A DNA stretch of 64,000 nt from Bathymodiolus brooksi (Eukaryota > Mollusca > Bivalvia > Mytilida > Modiolidae). The translations under genes were made by a program, and so were the position numbers. Shown here one piece after another: positions 46,995 through 57,770 of the stretch. Under the pieces are notes generated by a model. That model ran no database searches and had not been told where the DNA came from. It saw only the letters and a list, made by a program, of their open reading frames with translations. Location: NCBI GenBank assembly GCA_963680875.1, contig OY804586.1:55710203-55774202 (forward strand), written 5' to 3'. Position 1 is the first letter of the stretch. Every line of letters begins with the position of its first letter.

Positions 46995-47289
46995 ATATGG
47001 AATTATATATGGAATTATATTATTATTCAATACAACGGAGATCAAATATACGCTATTTCCGAAATTAATATATCTGGAAAATATTTAAGATTGAACAAGA
47101 GACACTCTCAATTTCTATTCAACAACATACAACTTTACGTTTTAACAAGGATACTTAATGAATCAAGCTATGGAATCTGCATCGTCACACTACTGAGTGT
47201 AAGTAGATATCATTTTAGCAGATATGTCTGATATGTAAACAAAAAGAGCAACAACAACAAACAAACAAAAACAAAACAAAAACAATTAT

Positions 47290-47545
47290 AGAGAAACACA
47301 CACATACATTTATACAGAAAATAAACACACAAGACAAGAAAATACAAACATATAAGACTCAGAGGCAACACATAGTGTGAGACATACATATTATTTGTAC
47401 AATTTATGTTATACTAACAGAATAAACATACATTCATACACTCCCACACATGCCTGCATGCACATATACCTACACATACATACACATACACATACACATT
47501 CACATTTACATACATATACATATACATATACACACATATATATAT
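47290..47545. repeat. CA/TACA-rich microsatellite
   Basis: Imperfect runs of CACACA, ACATACATAC and TACATATACATA extend to the edge of the first serine-tRNA-like SINE. Short ORFs across it are low-complexity shadows. Confidence 0.85.
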
Positions 47546-47757
47546 TCCTTACGAGACAAGGTAACACTTCGACTATTGAAACCATATTTTCGTAGCGATG
47601 TGGTCGAGTGGTCTAGGGCGCTGGACATAAGGCTAAGCGATTGGTGCTGCAGTGTATCAATGGTGTGAGTTCAAATCCCGTTGAGGGAAGAACAAAAATT
47701 TGACAGCTCAAAGATCTAATTCTAACACTGTTTGGTTTAATTTTCAGACATATATAA
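47546..47757 (+). mobile_element. tRNA-derived SINE with leader, copy 1
   Basis: It begins TTCCTTACGAGACAAGGTAA, then a tRNA-like part with A box GTGGTCGAGTGG (47,600-47,611) and B box GAGTTCAAATCCC (47,667-47,679). The long spacing and the TAAGGCTAAGCGATTGGTGC middle suggest a type II (Ser-like) tRNA ancestor. After it come GGGAAGAACAAAAATTTGAC and GGTTTAATTTTCAGAC. An almost identical element lies 460 bp downstream in the same orientation. Confidence 0.8.
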
Positions 47758-48005
47758 TATTTAGTATTAACCTAGTATCACAAGTAACTTTTAGATTCAG
47801 TGGGACAGATATATATATTGTTTGGTTGTCACCTGCTTAGATGTTTGTATAATATACTTTATTTCCTGTGACTGTATAATGAATTCTTCATTATCCTATA
47901 CAATATACAAAAAATTGTCGAGTTAGATTACTGTCAAATTATAATATTAAATAAATTTGTACCATCTACACACGCTTAGACACATGTCTTATGTCTCTCT
48001 AGATT

Positions 48006-48212
48006 TTCCTTACGAGACAAGGTAACACTTCGACTATTGAAGCTCTATTTTTTTAGCGGATGTGGTCTAGTGGTCTAGGGCACTGGACATAAGGCTAAGC
48101 GATTGGTACTGCAGTGTATCAATAGTGTGAGTTCAAATCCCGTCGAGGGAAGAACAAAAATTTGACGACTCAAAGATCTAATTCTAACATTGTTTGGTTT
48201 AATTTTCAGACG

Positions 48213-48215
<3 letters not shown>
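48006..48215 (+). mobile_element. tRNA-derived SINE with leader, copy 2
   Basis: It starts TTCCTTACGAGACAAGGTAA and differs from copy 1 at only a few positions (GTGGTCTAGTGG, CCCGTCGAGGG, GACGACTC). It ends at TTTTCAGACGTATATA and runs into a TA/CA microsatellite. The A box is weaker (GTCTAG), while the B box is intact. Confidence 0.8.
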
Positions 48216-48248
<33 letters not shown>

Positions 48249-48285
48249 TACATATATCCACATACATATACATCCACATAACTAT
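48211..48285. repeat. TA then CA microsatellite
   Basis: TATATATATATATA is followed by CACACACACACACACACAC and CATACATATA words directly after the second SINE; it may have grown from that SINE's tail. Confidence 0.9.
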
Positions 48286-48649
48286 TGATTTATTACGAAA
48301 AAATTAAGGGGGCATAAATATGCTTCCCAATTACTTTTAACATGAACAGTAAATGAACACAGTGTTCTATAGTGAATCTAAATAAGGTCAATAACCTTCT
48401 GCACAAATACAAGCAATAATCATAACATTATTTCTACATCTATAATTAACAAGTAATGCGCATGAGTTAATTTTAGAAATAACTGTATTGTATTTGAATA
48501 CCGGTGGTTGGCGGCGTCAATTTGGGATTTGAAAATGAAATTGTACTCGCGACGCATACATGTACCCAGTAACAGGGATATTTGAGACCGTCAAAGCCCC
48601 AATTGACGCTTCTAACTACTCAAATACAACACATTTATTTCTATTCTAG

Positions 48650-49490
48650 TGCTGGACGAAAACAGCTCAGTGGGCGGTGCATGTGTCGCTCATATTTCAT
48701 TCTGTTTTTAGGAAACTTAATACAGAACCTTCCATAGGTGCTTCCAATCAAGTTGCGGTTCATTTGGCTAAGCAGTTTCAGTGAGGGAAGATTTGTAAAA
48801 ACCGACCAACATGAAACAAAATTGCCTATGGCAGCCATGTTTGTTAACAGATGGGGAGGAAATTAGCAATCTGTATAGAGGACCTTCCATAGATGCTTCC
48901 TACCAAGTTTCGATTCATTTGGCAAAGTGGTTTCAGAGGAGAACATTTCTAGAAATCGACCAATCAGAAACAAGAATTGCCTATGGTGGCCATGTTTGTT
49001 AACGAATCGGGACGAAATTAGCAATCTTTATCCAAGACCTTACAATGATGCTTCCTACCAAATTTCAGTTTATTTGGGAAAGCAGTTTCAGAGGAGAAGA
49101 TTTTTTAGAAATCAATCAATCAGAAACAAGAATGGCCTGTGGTGGCCATGTTTGTTAACGGATCGGGACGAAATGAGCCATCTTTATAGAGGACATTCCA
49201 TAAATGCTTTCTACCAAGTTTCGGTTCATTTGGCCAAGCGGTTTCAGAGAAAAAAAATTAAAATATGCCAATCAGAAACAATAATTGCCTGTGGTGGCCA
49301 TGTTTGTTAATAGATCGGGACAAAATGTGTAATCTTTAGAGAGAACCTTCCATAGATGCTTCCTACCAAGTTTCAGTTCATTTGGCTTTGGGGTTTCAGA
49401 GGAAAAGATTAAAATGTGAAAAGTTAACGGCCGATGGACACCAAGTGATGACAAAAGCTCACATTGCCTTTGGCAAGGTGAGCCAAAAAT
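48650..49490 (+). repeat. Dispersed repeat with about 155-bp units and terminal hairpin
   Basis: CCATGTTTGTTAAC occurs at 48,835, 48,990, 49,147 and 49,299. Each is followed by a GGGACGAAATTAGCAATC-like word and TTTCAGAGGAGAA. It ends with GTTAACGGCCGATGGACACC and the hairpin AGCTCACATTGCC/GGCAAGGTGAGC (about 49,457-49,482). It is a third size class of the family at 21,155 and 41,930. Confidence 0.85.
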
Positions 49491-50026
49491 AAAATGTCAC
49501 AAAATATTGTATGTTTCTTCGGCACATAATCGTCATATGAAACTTTTCAGTGTACGAACTAAACACTTGACGTCAGCTCACAACATGCATATTTAATTGC
49601 GGATAAAATCCATTTATACTTATTTCCAAAGATGTCTTTGTTGTCTATCGTATCGTTTTAATTGACATGTTGAATTTAAAAAAAAAATCAATATGGCGGC
49701 TCACTATATGGCTAGAACCTTTAGTTAATTACTCCATGTCAATTGAGGATTAGCCAAAGAAAAAACTTGCTAACTAATAATTGCATTGTAGTTTATTTCT
49801 ATACTTACAATGCAATTAATTTACCATTAGCAAGCAATAGGTATCAGTTAATTTAAACCCCTACAATTAACAAGCAATAGATATCAGTTAATTTCTATGT
49901 TTACAATATCAAGCAATAGGTATGAATTTATTTCACGTCTTCATTTTACAATTTATTTACTACACCATTAATAATAAACCTCGAAGAAATAAAAACAGCT
50001 CGAACACATGGGATAAGAAGGGCTAT
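49491..50026. other. AT-rich sequence before the nested transposon block
   Basis: Contains short repeated words AACAAGCAATAGATATCAGT and AAGCAATAGGTAT (49,830-49,925). No gene recognised. Confidence 0.4.
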
Positions 50027-50033
50027 AGGACAC

Positions 50034-50069
50034 CAGTCAAGGAAATTAGCACCGGACCAACTGTCCGGT
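50034..50069 (+). repeat. Left terminal inverted repeat and subterminal hairpin
   Basis: The terminal 16 bp CAGTCAAGGAAATTAG is followed by the hairpin ACCGGAC-CAACT-GTCCGGT. It mirrors the organisation of the right end. Confidence 0.85.
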
Positions 50070-50408
50070 AAATTGTTTTGTCAGCCGCTGCCTTTAAGAA
50101 TAGATAAATCGGGTTCTCGGTAAATTCAACTTAAAAATATTTATAATTCTCTGTTATTTGTTATTTTTAAATCAAGAAAAATCTAAAATAAATAATACAT
50201 ATCGTAGTTGATAATCACGAGTTTTGACAAAGACACTAACTATTTACGACAGTTATTGTCGTAAAATTTTGATGTCGTAAAATATTTCGTGTGACTACAG
50301 TGATCGTGGTATTTCGGAAAAATATTATTCTCTAGAGTTTTCTTCATTAACAATCGTCGTTAATTCGGAACATTTTATCACTTCAAAACAAAGACAAACA
50401 CGGTGGTC

Positions 50409-50756
50409 ATGGCTTTCTTGCAGTATAAGACAGAAGCCATACCAGGAAAGCCATTAAAGAGAAAAGTAACCCCAGAGGAGAGAAGAGAACGGAAGAAACA
50501 GTATGAAAAAGACAGAGAACGTAAATTTATTGATTCTTGGAAGCAGGACCGACCCTGGCTTCATCACAATGTTGAACAAAATGTTATTGTCTGCAACTGG
50601 TGCATCAAAGCCAATGGACCAAAGAGCTATATATATATATTCTTTTGTAATTCTAAATTCTGGTTTCTAATTATACTTTTATTTTCTGGTAGCATAGAGC
50701 TATTATTGTATTCTATTTTTGTTACATACACAATGTATAAGGATTCATTTGTTTAG
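50409..50756 (+). pseudogene. N-terminal fragment of a ZNF862/KIAA1586-like hAT transposase
   Basis: The ATG at 50,409 is preferred over upstream near-start codons. Residues 1-70 are transposase-like: KRKVTPEERRERKKQYEKDR is a basic helical lead, followed by FIDSWKQDRPWLHHN and VIVCNWCIKANG. An invariant Trp, a P-W-L word and a C-x2-C pair are the start of the TTF-type zinc finger at the N-terminus of hAT-family proteins related to ZNF862 and KIAA1586 (family recalled from memory). The expected second half of the finger, the RNase-H-like catalytic core and the dimerisation domain are missing: after residue 75 the frame runs into a TA-repeat and hydrophobic AT-rich translation until TAG at 50,754-50,756. 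It lies inside the inverted-end element and supports its hAT assignment. No donor site explains the break, so this is a truncated relic. Confidence 0.6.
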
Positions 50757-51507
50757 ATAGAATGAATATTTCATTTAGTATTTTTTAATGTCACAAATAG
50801 TTTTGTAATTTTAGAGTGGAAATATACCTTAATGAATATGATCATGCTGTATGCAATAATATATTTATGGACATCAAATTGTCATCCCACTTGGACACAT
50901 TATACTGATTCAGAGCCAACCAGTATTTGCTCTTTCTCCTTAATGCTGCGTACTTAAAGTAATATGAAACGAGTTTTTGGTGAAATAAACATCTTCAAAA
51001 ATATTCTTGATATGTTTACATTCCCTAAAAACTAAACCATTCGGGCATGTTTGAGGACGAATATCGCAATCATATGTGATTAAGAACAGAAAATCATTCC
51101 ATCTCGTACGTGTTTTTCAAGACAATGGCGGTTAATTAACCTTCGGATGCACCGTTCCGATGATTGCCGATCATGAAATTTCATCACCAACGTAAACAAC
51201 GATGGATGATGAGGTGAGCACATGCATCATTCTGGTTTTGAACGAAGTTAAATTTCTTGCATTTCTTGCCTTGCAAAGAAATTCTTTCATGTATGTTTTG
51301 CCTTAAAGATTTTCAACTGCAATGAATTTCATTCTGACTTAATCAGTTTATTCGAAAAACTGGACAAAAACATTGAAATCGATAATAATGAATGATAAAT
51401 TTCAGTACCTGTGTCCTGAACTTCCGGTTTGGTTACCGATGTAAACAAAAACAATAACAATTCCTTTTTCATCCAGCTGTGTTCAGTCTGCTCATTGTAA
51501 ATACATC

Positions 51508-54500
51508 ATGCATATTGCTTGGAAATGCATATTTTATTACACATTGTGCCAAACATTCCTAACATTAGAATCGCCAATCAGTGAAAAGAGTGACCATAGA
51601 TATGTTTATCTACATAAGGGGTACATACCATGCACGAGCACAACACGTATATCAACTATGGCATCAAGTTTTTATTGGTTAAGACATGGCATTAATGTAA
51701 AAATGCACAACATACCAAAAACTACAAAGAGATCATTATTACTCCTGCTCATAATTGGTTGTGTTGAGACCAACCCAGGTCCATGGAAAATCAAATACCC
51801 ATGTGGCATATGCTCGAAGGCAGTTATATGGGGTCAAGAGGCTCTCGCATGTGACAACTGCGACCAATGGTATCACACAGAATGTACGGGGATGTCATCT
51901 TCCAGGTATGAAACACTGGCACAACCAAATGTCACCTGGTTTTGCTCAAACTGTGATATGCCGAATCATTCAACTTTTGTATATGAATCAACAATGTCAA
52001 TGTCTAATTCCTTCGAATGTCTATCAGACATGAATGAAAGATCAAGGTCAGTAAACTCTTCCAACGATCTGTCAATGTCGTCAATTGGAAGCCCCACAGC
52101 TGCTTCCTCTCCAAAATGTAAACAACGTAATCCAGTAAATCCAGATTTAAGCATGCTCAGAACATTAACTATAAATTTCCAAAGCATCAAAAACAAGGTG
52201 CCTGACTTACATGCACTAATAGACTCTGCTCAACCACATGTCATAATTGGAACGGAAACATGGCTCACTAAGGACATGCATTCATCTGAATTTTTTCCAA
52301 ATGAGTATGAAGTGTACAGATGAGATAGACCTAACGACCCACATGGAGGGGTATTAATTGCTGTAAATCAAACACTCACAAGCTCAATTGTTTTTACTGG
52401 TAATAATACTGAATTTGTAAGTATTAAGATAAACTTGAAACATGGCAAATCAGCTATCATATGTGCAGCATATAGACCACCAAACCGAACAGATGATGAG
52501 TATACGAACTCACTTATCAATGACATAACAAGCGTTAGGTCAGCTCACAAGAATGCTTACTTTTTACTTGGAGGTGATTTCAACTTACCCGACCTCGAGT
52601 GGCCTCACAGACGTCTTGTTGCCAGAACAATCCCTGCAAGGGTTACCGATAAGTTTTGTCAAATGCAAGATGATTTATCATTAGTGCAGTTAGTAAGCTT
52701 CCCCACTAGGGGAGAGAAAACACTAGATCTTGTTTTCACGACACATCCATCACTAGTAGACAAATGCAAACCGCTTCCGTCCGTAGGTAAAAGTGATCAT
52801 GACATAGTACTTGTTGACCTTTGCATATCACCAACAATTGCCAAAATGCAGCAAAAGAAAATGTTTATGTGGAAAAAAGCAAACAACAATGTCATCAGAA
52901 CAAAAATCAGAGAACTGACAACCAATATCATAGAGTTGGCCAGGAAAGGGACAACAGTAAACGAATTGTGGACAATATTCAAAGAAACACTCTGTACAAT
53001 CATAAACTCAAATGTTCCAACGAAGGTCAGCAGGAGCCGACACTCCAATCCATGGATGAACACCACACTTAAAAGAATGATCCGTAGAAGGCAAAGGGCA
53101 TACAATAAAGCTTGGTCATCACAACATCACAAAGACTGGGATCGCTACAAACACATGAAAACAGCAACACAACGAGAGTTACGAAACGCCCATGACAAGT
53201 ACATCGATGACATCTTGCTTGGTGACATACACAATGAACCAAAGAGATTTTGGTCATACCTGAAAGGGAAGCGACAGGACTCGCAAGGGGTAGCACCATT
53301 AAGGAAGACAGATGGATTCCTACACAACGACGCACCAACAAAGGCAGAAATACTGAACCAGCAATTTCATTCAGTGTACACCAAAGAAGACGCTTCCAAT
53401 ATACCAGACATGGGTAACAGCCCATATCAAGACATGCAAGACTTAAACATATCCGAAGAAGGCGTAAGAAAGTTGCTCAAGAACATCAAGGTACATAAAG
53501 CAACAGGCCCCGATGAAATACCAGCTAAAGTCCTACACGATTTTGCAGATGAACTATCACCAATACTCCGATGCATATTCCAACTTTCGCTCGACAGTGG
53601 AACCATCCCTAATGACTGGCGGGCTGCATCCATAGTTCCAGTTTCCAAAAAGGGAGACAAACACCTGGCTTCAAACTACCGTCCAATCTCTCTAACTTCA
53701 ATCACATGTAAACTAATGGAACATATTATACATAGCCAAGGAATGGACCATCTAGATGAGCACTCCATATTATGTGATAACCAGCATGGCTTTCGCTCAA
53801 AACGATCGTGTGAAACACAGCTCGTCATCACAATTGAGGAAATAGCCCGAAAACTAGCGAATGGAGAGCAAGTTGACATAATACTCCTAGATTTTTCGAA
53901 AGCGTTCGATAAGGTACCACACAGATGTTTACTACACAAGCTCAGGTATTATGGAATCCGGAATAACACCTTTTTATGGATCCAAGACTTCCTAAGCCAT
54001 CGCACGCAAGAAGTACAACTAGCGGGCCATAAATCGACCACCGCTGATGTGCTATCTGGAGTGCCACAAGGCACGGTACTGGGGCCTTTGCTCTTCTTAC
54101 TATTCATCAACGATCTACCAGAGTCAACTGAATCCGATGCCAGACTATTCGCAGATGACTGCCTGTTGTTTCGTCCAATACGAAATAATAGGGATACACA
54201 GATCCTGCAGAACGACCTCAACTCAATGGAAGAATGGGAGAATAGATGGCAGATGGACTTCCATCCAGAAAAGTGTGTGGTGATACGAGACTCCAACAAG
54301 CGTAAACCTATCAACGCTCGGTATACCATCCACGGACACATGCTCCAAGAAGTCGACTCCAGTAAATATCTTGGAGTTACCATCAGTAAAGACCTACGAT
54401 GGGATGATCACATCAACACCATCACTGCCAAGGCCAATAGAACACTGGGTTTCCTAAGATGTAATATGAGAGGTTGCAAATCTTCAGCCAGAGCAGCAGC

Positions 54501-54969
54501 ATATCAAGGACTAGTAAGACCAACCTTGGAATATGCCTGCTCAACATGGGACCCATGGAACTCAGGAAACATCCAACAAGTCGAGAAAGTACGAAGACGG
54601 GCAGCCAGATTTGTAACCAGGAATTACCACGACCGACATCCTGGTAGCGTGACACAGATGGTGCAACAACTACAATGGGAAACTCTGCAGGTTAGAAGAG
54701 TAAAGATCAGACTAGTCCTCTTGTATAAGATCCAACAAGGACTAGTGGCTATCCCTGCAGAGACTTACTTAGTGCCTGGTGATACCAGAACCAGAGGAGA
54801 GCACAAGTTTCGTCCCCCAAACGTGAGGAAAGACATTTACAAATATTCATTCTTCCCACGAACCATTGGTGACTGGAACAGACTACCTCCACACATCGCC
54901 CGTGCCACCTCACTAGAAGGTTTCAAGAACCAGCTGGACACACTCACAGCAGTCACGTTTTTGTTTTAA
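51508..54969 (+). pseudogene. Non-LTR retrotransposon ORF: 2A-like, PHD, endonuclease, reverse transcriptase (one stop codon)
   Basis: A single frame of 1,154 codons is interrupted only by TGA at 52,321-52,323; the frame is the same on both sides. In order: a hydrophobic lead ending in a 2A-like motif GCVETNPGP (residues 84-92, 51,757-51,783); a PHD finger with Cys4-His-Cys3 spacing (C99, C102, C115, C118, H123, C126, C146, C149); an APE-type endonuclease with INFQSIKNK, TETWL, then after the stop GGDFNLPD (about 52,570) and SDHD (about 52,792); and a reverse transcriptase with LLDFSKAFDKVPH, GVPQGTVLGPLLF and FADD (54,148-54,159). The C-terminus is RTIGDWNRLPPHI. The layout fits the CR1/L2/Jockey side of non-LTR elements; I cannot fix the clade. 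Function: nicking of target DNA and target-primed reverse transcription. The ATG at 51,508 is the first in frame, with that at 51,658 as an alternative. One base change away from open, so it inserted recently. Confidence 0.92.
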
Positions 54970-55072
54970 TTGTACATAGCACTCTATGAGTTTTTAGTCT
55001 TGCCCGCAGCATGCACCTGAGTATAACGCTCTATGAAGAGTCATCTCAGTATCTGGAAGAAGAAGAAGAACC
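54970..55072 (+). other. 3' UTR and tail of the non-LTR retrotransposon
   Basis: TTGTACATAGCACTCTATGA and AACGCTCTATGAAGAGTCAT lead to TCTGGAAGAAGAAGAAGAAC, a GAA-repeat tail in place of poly(A). The two related CTCTATGA words form a partly repeated, partly self-complementary region that the reverse transcriptase may recognise. Confidence 0.7.
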
Positions 55073-55970
55073 AAGAAATCTCAGAATTTAAAAAAACCTT
55101 GTCGGAACTAACGTATCGCATGTACAAACTGTGTAAATTATTATTAGTATGTACATTTCAAAACCATTACGATGAAAACATTTGGAGTTCAATGTCAGAA
55201 AAGAAAATAAAAAATCAACAAGGAAAAAAAGGCCAAAAATAAGATTATTTTGTCCATAATTTGACACCGTTATTTTGACACCAACCATTTCATAACTTGG
55301 TTCGTTTATTTCCTGGTTTATTTTGGGGACAACCATTTGATTCCGCGGAGGGGGGGGTCTGGTTGTTAATAAAATAAGTAATCTGGCCACCCAAAGTTGG
55401 AAAAAAATTCTGGCCTTTGCTCAATAGAAAATAAAAAAAATATTCTGGCCTGAACTGAGTAGTATTCATTTTTAATATAAAAAAAACAATGTTTTAACAT
55501 GACTACAAGTTGCGCATGCAGTGCCCCCTTACTGGGCCCCGCGAAATTTGCTGAATTATACACATAATGCCGCTAAAAGACATTTACGGCAGTTTAGATC
55601 ATAGATGGTGATATATGTTTATTTTCCATGTAAAGAGATCCTTGTTTAACGTTTCGCTAAGGGAAAATTATTTTTAATCGTGGATTGAATGGAAAATAAT
55701 GGAATGTAAATCGAAGCGAAAATGATGTTACCTGTCAAGACTATAACGGAGCATGCACACAATCTCTACCGAATGAGTTCAAATCTGAGGTCAATAGCAT
55801 ATGATTTGCATTATTGTCCGGGTAGCAAGAATTATCGAAGACAATAAAATGACGTTTTCTCCTGAATTATACATCATAGCTCTCAAAAAGTGAATGGTTT
55901 ACGTTCTTTATATATTTAATCTTTACATATATCAGAAATTTTTAGAAAACTGAAAATAATGATTTTGGCA
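55073..55970. other. Remainder of the inner element, non-coding
   Basis: AT-rich, with a G run (55,345-55,360). No ORF with recognisable content. Confidence 0.45.
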
Positions 55971-56231
55971 TTTCATATTACTTTAACAGAGAAGCAAAAA
56001 ATACCAATTTTATAGTCTTTGGTCTGACCCGACCGGAGCACGAACCCATGAGCACTCACACGCTAACCTTTACGCCGCTGTCTAATTGTAGATATTGCTG
56101 TTTTGTGATTCTAAGTTTAATGCAATCAATATGTGACACTTAAATAAAATAAATTTATTATTTAAAAAAAAAATCAATATTTTATTGTCGGTCCTGGAAA
56201 ATCTAGTTCGGTCCTGTAATTCCTCACAGTT

Positions 56232-56279
56232 CACAGGACCGAATGTCCTGTGGATTCAAATTCCTAATTTCCTTGACTG
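56232..56279 (-). repeat. Right terminal inverted repeat and subterminal hairpin
   Basis: CACAGGAC-CGAAT-GTCCTGTG is followed by CTAATTTCCTTGACTG at the end. Two further GGTCCTG words (56,191 and 56,211) lie just inside. It mirrors the left end of the outer transposon. Confidence 0.85.
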
Positions 56280-56479
56280 GGACACCCTCCCTCATTCATA
56301 TTCGTTAGCCAATGGATACGACCCCCTCACCCCCTCTTCTTCACTTTTTGTGGTGTTAGCTACAAATTCGTAAGCCATAAGTAATTATAATACGATTTTC
56401 AGCCAATCGGCAAAAGTCATTAATTTCACCTCATGCCAAAATATGTACACAGTTAACTGAAAGCACTAAGCATATGCCA

Positions 56480-57770
56480 AAAACATCTTGTGCATTTTTT
56501 GAAGTTCCTAATGGGATGTTTTGCATTTTGGAAGTTCTTCATGTGATTTTTTGCATTTTTGGAAGAAATTCACAGGATGTTGTGCAATTTTTGAAGTTCT
56601 TCATAGGATTTTTGGAAGTTCTTTATGGGATTTTGTGCATTTTTGGAAGTTCCTCGTGGGATTGTGTGAATTTTGGAAGTTCGTTATGAGATTTTGTGCA
56701 TTATTGGAAGTTCCTCGTGGGATTTTTTGCATTTTTGGAAGTTCCTCGTGGGATTTTGTGCATTATTCGAAGTCAATCATGGGATTTTGTGCATTTCCAG
56801 AAGATCATCGTGGGATTTTGTGCATTATTTGAAGTCAATCATGGGATTTTGTGCATTTTCAGAAGATCATCGTGGGATTTTGTGCATTATTTGAAGTCAA
56901 TCATGGGATTTTGTGCATTTTCGGAAGATCTTCGTGGAATTTTGTGCATATTTGGAAGTTTCTCCTGTGATGTTGTGCATTTTTGGAAGTTCCTCGTTGG
57001 ATTTTGTGCATTTTTGGAAGTTCCTCGTTGGATTTTGTACATTTTTGGAAGTTCCTCGTTGGATTTTGTACATTTTTGGAAGTTCCATGTGGGATTGTGT
57101 ATATTTGGGAGTTCCTCGTGGGATTGTGTACATTTTGGAAGTTCCTCCTGGGATTTTGTGCATTATTCGAAGTCATTCATGGGATTTTGTGCATTTTCGG
57201 AAGATCCTCGTGGGATTTTGTGTATTATTTGAAGTCAATCATGAGATCGTGTACATTTTCAAAAGATCCTCGTGGGATTTTGTGCATATTTGGAAGTTTC
57301 TCCTGGGATTTTGTGCATTTTTTAAAGATCCTCGTTGGATTTTGTGCACTTTTGGAAGTTTCTCGTGGGATTTTTTCATTTTTGGAAATTCTATGTGGGA
57401 TTTTGTGCCTTTTTGGAAGTTCTTCATGGGATTTTGTGCATTTTCGGAAGATCCTGGTGGGATTTTGTGCATATTTGGAAGTTCCTCATGGGATTTTGTG
57501 CATTTTTGGAAGTTCCTTCTGGGATTGTGTGCATTATTCGAAGTCAATTATGGGTTTTTGTGCATTTTCGGAAGATCCTCGTGGGATTTTGTGCATTTTT
57601 GGAAGTTCCTCGTAGGATTGTACATATTTGAGAGTTCCTCATGGGATTGTGTATATTTTGGAAGTTCCTCATGGGATTTTGTGCATTTTCGAAAGATCCT
57701 CGTGGGATTTTGTGCATATTTGGAAGTTCTTCGTGGGATTTTGTGCATTTTTGGAATTTCCTCATGGCAA
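56480..57770 (+). repeat. 31-bp minisatellite, about 41 copies
   Basis: GGAAGTTCCTCGTGGGATTT followed by TGTGCATTTTT repeats every 31 bp (for example 56,954, 56,985, 57,016). Variant pairs (GAAGTCAATCATGGG alternating with GAAGATC(C/A)TCGTGGG) create 62-bp double units at 56,765-56,930 and 57,165-57,250. Since 31 is not a multiple of three and the unit has no stop in any phase, all frames of both strands are open over hundreds of bases, giving spurious ORFs of up to 309 codons. Confidence 0.95.

Larger units (their letters stand above)
50954..55986. mobile_element. Inner inverted-end element flanked by TTAA
   Basis: TTAAAGTAATATGAAA (50,954-50,969) is exactly inverted as TTTCATATTACTTTAA (55,971-55,986). 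TTAA at both borders is the target of piggyBac-type elements, although the inner bases do not follow the usual CCC start. It lies wholly inside the outer transposon and wholly encloses the non-LTR retrotransposon. No transposase was seen, so it would be a non-autonomous element that later received the LINE. Confidence 0.6.
50027..56285 (+). mobile_element. Outer DNA transposon (hAT-like), 16-bp inverted ends
   Basis: CAGTCAAGGAAATTAG (50,034-50,049) is exactly inverted at 56,264-56,279. GGACACC is present immediately outside the 15-bp core on both sides (50,028-50,034 and 56,279-56,285), so it reads as a 7-bp target duplication (8 bp would be canonical for hAT). Next to each end is a small hairpin: ACCGGAC/GTCCGGT at 50,051-50,069 and CACAGGAC/GTCCTGTG at 56,232-56,252, both with 5-base loops, which are likely transposase-binding motifs. 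A TTF-type finger coding start lies 375 bp inside the left end. The rest of the interior is replaced by younger insertions, so the element is not autonomous now. Confidence 0.78.

Noticed and set aside
47600..47690. Possible functional tRNA gene
   Set aside because: A and B boxes are present, but arms do not close into a proper cloverleaf and the copy at 48,055 is the same SINE; hence SINE-derived.
52797..54655. Several antisense ORFs of 60-144 codons across the LINE
   Set aside because: Antisense shadows of the reverse-transcriptase ORF.
55990..56060. Possible reverse tRNA-like SINE head (GGTCTGACCCGACCGGAGC)
   Set aside because: B-box-like word is poor on the reverse strand and no A box is seen; the shared piece at 19,940 shows only that it is a dispersed repeat.
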